The notes under the pieces are model-generated. The model saw only the letters and a program-made list of their open reading frames with translations, had not been told where the DNA came from and made no database searches. A DNA stretch of 64,000 bases from Favolaschia claudopus (taxonomy: Eukaryota > Basidiomycota > Agaricomycetes > Agaricales > Mycenaceae). The stretch is from positions 248,001-312,000 of the forward strand of contig JAWWNJ010000170.1 in assembly GCA_037176885.1 (NCBI GenBank). The letters run 5' to 3'. Positions 60,795 to 64,000 of the stretch are shown one piece after another. The position numbers and the translations under genes are program-made. Numbering within the stretch: the first letter of the stretch is position 1; each line of letters opens with the position of its first letter.

Positions 60795-61308
60795 ATTTGA
60801 ACTCACGCCGCGAACTGTCACAGTGACAAGCGTGACGCGGGCCTTGCCATACCATATAGCTATCAAATTCTAGCGTGATGTCTGTTCCTTATTCTATGTG
60901 TAGTGGGTATGGTGTTGGGAGTGTTCGGTTTTGTCGGTGGTCGCAAGTTCGATTCTTACTCTCACCGTTTCTTTTTGTCACCAAACAACCAAGCTCCACA
61001 CAGTGGGCCTCCGCGGCGAGCGGAAAGCGCCGCACAGCGGTCGGGGTCCGGGGTGGAAAACCCCGAAACACAACACCTCTCACAAAAAAGGCAAGGAAAT
61101 ATTCAACACGAGCTACAGCAGCAAATACTCCGAGCTTTTGGAAGCAGCGGAAAAAGGGAGGAAAAATAATATTTGTATGCTAAAAACAGATGTGCACCGG
61201 CGGAAGAGCAGCACTAGCGAAAAAGTTGGGCCTGGGGTAGGAACGGGAATCCGCGTTCGCGAATGTGATACTGTGACTGTCACAGTTCGCGGCGTGGGTT
61301 TGGTCTTC
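60795..61308. mobile_element. approx. 500-bp composite element with TIRs and a tRNA-like core
   Basis: 24-bp inverted repeats CACGCCGCGAACTGT(C/G)ACAG at 60804-60827 and 61273-61296. Imperfect direct repeats ATGAAAATT(G/A)G lie outside at 60784-60794 and 61309-61319. The matching spot after TPR-CHAT gene 1 (near 49428) has only one such copy, so this is an insertion. Inside, AGTTCGATTCT at 60946-60956 matches a pol III box B and sits in a TpsiC-arm-like GCAAG-TTCGATT-CTTAC. A box-A-like TGGGTATGGTG lies near 60905. Confidence 0.6.
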
Positions 61309-61370
61309 ATGAAAATTAGAGTAGTTTATGTGATACTTGATTCGATTCTTCTTGTGTAGTTGTTGCAATA

Positions 61371-61706
61371 GGGTGTTTCAAAGTTAGAAACTCGGGTCCA
61401 ACTCGAAGTCCAGCTCGAAGGCCAACTTGAGAAGTCGAAAAATCAAGTTGGAACGAAATCGGACCTGAAGTCGTGTAAGTTACCTCGACTTCAGGTCCGA
61501 TTTCGTTCCAACTTCACTCCAACTTCGTGTCCAACTTCGGCTAACCCGCATATCAAGCCAATTTGATCTCGACTTCGACCAGTTAACTTTGAAACACCTC
61601 GAGTCCGAAAGTTCCCAACTTGGTCCTCGACTTCTCAAGTTGGGCCTCAAGTTGGACCTCAAATCGGACGTGAAATCAGACCCAAGTTGTTAACTTTGAA
61701 ACACCC
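61371..61706. mobile_element. 336-bp MITE with TA target duplication and internal hairpin
   Basis: Perfect 16-bp TIRs GGGTGTTTCAAAGTTA and its complement, flanked by TA on both sides (61369-61370 and 61707-61708), as in Tc1/mariner-type MITEs. An internal perfect 29-bp inverted repeat (61445-61473 and 61486-61514) has a 12-nt loop. A further TTAACTTTGAAACACC copy at 61585-61600 suggests nested or duplicated ends. The unit 1 counterpart lacks it. Confidence 0.85.
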
Positions 61707-61724
61707 TAATGTTCATACTAGTTT

Positions 61725-62638
61725 ATGGGCGATATACTGTGCAATAAATAATTTCGACATCTTGTGAGAAACTGAGGACAACTTTTGATTTTGTCGACAA
61801 CCTGGACCATTTGTCGACAACTTTACAAAGTGCTGCTACAACCCTCTCAATTCTGTGGTTACACGTTGGATTCGAGACAAATCTATTTGTATCAACTTTT
61901 GGAGCTCTACCGGTGTAGTTCCGGCAAGCCGCAACCAGCGGGCAGACTCAATACAACTTCAACATCTTGGCTCGCCCCATCAGCGCGGCCCGAGCAATTA
62001 ATATCGGCCCCACTCGGCTGCATCATTGTTTTTTGATTCCTTGTTTGATTCTCCCGGTGCTGTGGTTGTGAAGTGACTTGAAAGGTTGAACTTACCTGCC
62101 TGTTTGCCTTACAGACCACTGTGGCTTGCCTTGCGACGTATATATTCAGGAATTAGAATTGAAGTGGGAGGGCGAATAGATATCATCATTAGAGAGTGAT
62201 AACACACCAGTCAAGTCATTTGAACCGTAGTACACGGGTATTGATGTGCTCTAAAGATAGTAGAAAAAGACAGAGAGATACACATCCGGCTCCCTACTGA
62301 CATACTGAGGTTTTTTGTCAGGTTCAAAGTAGAAATGTTCACCGCATCATTCGCAAATCACGGCTTGACGATCAGAGAATGATGGCAGAAGCTTGCCGAA
62401 CGACGTGCCACTTGGTTGCACCCAACTGCTTTGCAGTTGCTGATACCGCATGTTGAAGTTGTCTCTAAACTCAGTTGCTTCCCCGGAAAGTTGTGATGCA
62501 AGATGTTGCTGACTTTGTAATCAAGTTGTCTCCTATGCAAAGTTGCCGGTACATATTCATCAATTTAATCGAGTTGCCGCTTTTTTTATGCCAAATTTAC
62601 CAAGTTGTCGATTTTGATTTTTTGCACAGTATATGTGC
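61725..62638. mobile_element. 914-bp nonautonomous element with 11-bp target duplication
   Basis: CATACTAGTTT occurs on both sides (61714-61724 and 62639-62649) and only once at the homologous place in unit 1 (49497-49507). After the second copy the sequence ATCAGGCTG of unit 1 resumes. Terminal inverted repeats share TATACTGTGCAA (61734 region; complement ends near 62633). No transposase is seen. GTTGTCGAC-type motifs recur inside. A TA-flanked reading with ends at 61735 and 62631 is also possible. Confidence 0.7.
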
Positions 62639-62661
62639 CATACTAGTTTCTCACATCAGGC

Positions 62662-64000
62662 TGTATGCGAATTGACCATACAATTGTCGAAAGCACTGGC
62701 CAAAGAAGGGGTAAGCATCGTTGCGATAATGAAGAAGAGGAAAAATGAGGCGCACACGAGAGCCCATGAACACCTCGTCAACATCGCCTACGCTGGCTCA
62801 CTTTCATCGAGAATCCGACGGCAAATTGCTACTTCCCGAATACCAATTTTCTGGTGCTTGAGCAGGTATCCAGATGAACGTATGGGCATCAAGGGAAGAA
62901 AAGGTAGCGGTCATAGGAGCGTAGCATAGTGTTTTCAAGCCGACAGACGTCTTGGGAGGAGTTGAGCTTGTTGAGGACTGTGAGCAGGCGAATCACGATG
63001 TCGTATCCAAGTCCTACCTTGAATCTTCATCTGCCAAAGCCTCTTCGAGCCCCCATCGACGGAAAGCGAGCTACGAGTAGAAAGTTTATGGAAGGTAGCC
63101 AGTCTCCTAGACACAGGCGGCACGCCTCATGGTTTATACGGAAATAATCCGCCGTGGTTTATACGATGTTTACTTGCCGTTTACTGGTTCCCTTTGTCAC
63201 GGTTAGGCACTGGGAATATGACAACCACGGCGGATTATTTCCGTATAAACCATGAGGTGTGCCGCCTGTGAGAGCGTTGAAGCCAGAGGAGGAGCACCTG
63301 GGCATTGTGGTCGCCGTCGTTGACGAGGAGGGATGTTGATCAAATCAAATGCAACACGTGCTATCCATCAATCGACACGTTGCTTGAAGCCGCGTTCTAA
63401 GTTTCATAAAGCAGAAGCCTGACAATAAAAGACGATCAAAACAGTAGATGCTCAAAGATTTCGCATTGTTCGTCACAAGGGGCCCCGTTGAATCAACGAG
63501 ATGCCTTTTGTTCGCAATTTGTTCGTGTTTGCCCATCTGATGTCGGAATTTCCTTTTACTTCTGACCACCACAGCGTTGCGTCTGAAACCTTGAATTGTC
63601 TCCTGTGCCTGAAACAATCTGCAAGTAGCCTAGTGTCGTTCAACCTCTGCTTACAACGCTGCACCTCAATGGTTTACACGCTCTGCCCCGACGGTGATGG
63701 ATAACTCTTGGATAACTTCCGATGTCAATGTGTCAAGTGACCCGTCTCTTGCGAGACCCTAGCTAGCAATGAAATACAGAATTCTTTGTTCTCTAGATCT
63801 ACATCACAATCCGAGCTAAGACTCTGTCTATCCCCTTCTTTTCAAGAATTGGACTGCATTCAACTGATTAAATTTTAATTAGCACTGTGACACCGTCTCA
63901 AACAGTACAAGCTGGCACCGTAAGTCTCGCACTCGTTTACCAAGTGTATTCTGATCATATGAACTCACCGCATTGAAATCCAAGTCCGCAAGAGAGTTAA
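62662..64000. repeat. array unit 3, 5'-truncated, running off the window
   Basis: From GTATGCGAATTGACCATAC onward the sequence follows unit 2 from 53248, including the segment reading HTRAHEHLVNIAYAGSLSSR. Its last 230 bp match 54460-54650. The part of the unit corresponding to 50.2-53.2 kb is missing, so the junction at about 62660 is a rearrangement breakpoint directly beside the 914-bp element. Confidence 0.8.
63112..63270. mobile_element. 159-bp MITE with 48-bp TIRs (CACTA-like ends)
   Basis: Inverted repeats of 48 bp with one mismatch start CACAGGCGGCAC and reach CCGCCGTGGTT. A 3-bp duplication AGA flanks them (63109-63111 and 63271-63273). CAC ends and a 3-bp target duplication fit CMC/CACTA-type elements. 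Units 1 and 2 have the empty site (AGCCAG...AGCGTTG). Confidence 0.8.

Overview
The window looks like nuclear DNA of a mushroom-forming basidiomycete (Agaricomycetes). Genes are split by many 45-60 bp GT-AG introns. Protein families typical of Agaricomycete accessory genomes dominate: F-box/LRR-like proteins, TPR-CHAT proteins, a fungal Helitron, KOW-like and 2-oxoglutarate-dioxygenase-like proteins. No housekeeping gene is recognisable, so this is a repeat-rich accessory region. The species cannot be named from the sequence.

Layout. 1-3.1 kb: no supportable gene. 3.1-8.8 kb (minus): two F-box/LRR-like genes, a small orphan gene between them and an uncharacterised multi-exon gene. 9.4-12.6 kb (plus): a 20-exon gene whose frame can be followed from end to end (721 codons). 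13.0-16.2 kb (plus): two more F-box/LRR-like genes of the same family. 16.5-20.4 kb (plus): a small unknown gene, a TET/JBP-like Fe(II)/2OG dioxygenase candidate and a paralogue of the orphan gene. 20.7-25.7 kb (minus): a KOW-repeat protein, a small RING-like protein and an F-box protein with a nucleotidyltransferase-like segment. 26-33.6 kb (plus): a large Helitron Rep/helicase gene with a C-terminal cysteine-peptidase-like domain that is broken by a frameshift. 34.4-38.5 kb (plus): a second F-box/nucleotidyltransferase-like gene and an LRR-like gene.

From 38.7 kb to the window end lies a diverged tandem array. Each unit has about 6 kb of noncoding or degenerate sequence followed by a TPR-CHAT gene (caspase-fold peptidase with a TPR array). 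Unit 1 (38.7-49.5 kb) carries a frameshifted TPR array. Unit 2 (50.2-61.7 kb) has its TPR array cut by a 647-bp inverted-repeat element with an exact 11-bp target duplication; removing the element and one duplicate leaves exactly 1172 codons. Unit 3 starts at about 62.66 kb and runs off the end. Comparing units 1 and 2 gives empty sites for several small mobile elements, so their ends can be defined from the sequence.

How the genes may relate (inference): the 7.5-25.7 kb block gathers families that, from recall, are highly multiplied in Agaricomycete genomes and resemble mobile-element cargo: a possible base-modifying dioxygenase, a KOW protein, RING and F-box ubiquitin-type adaptors. They sit beside an active-looking Helitron. 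The CHAT array is a separate system of self-expanding putative proteases being eroded by insertions and repeat recombination.
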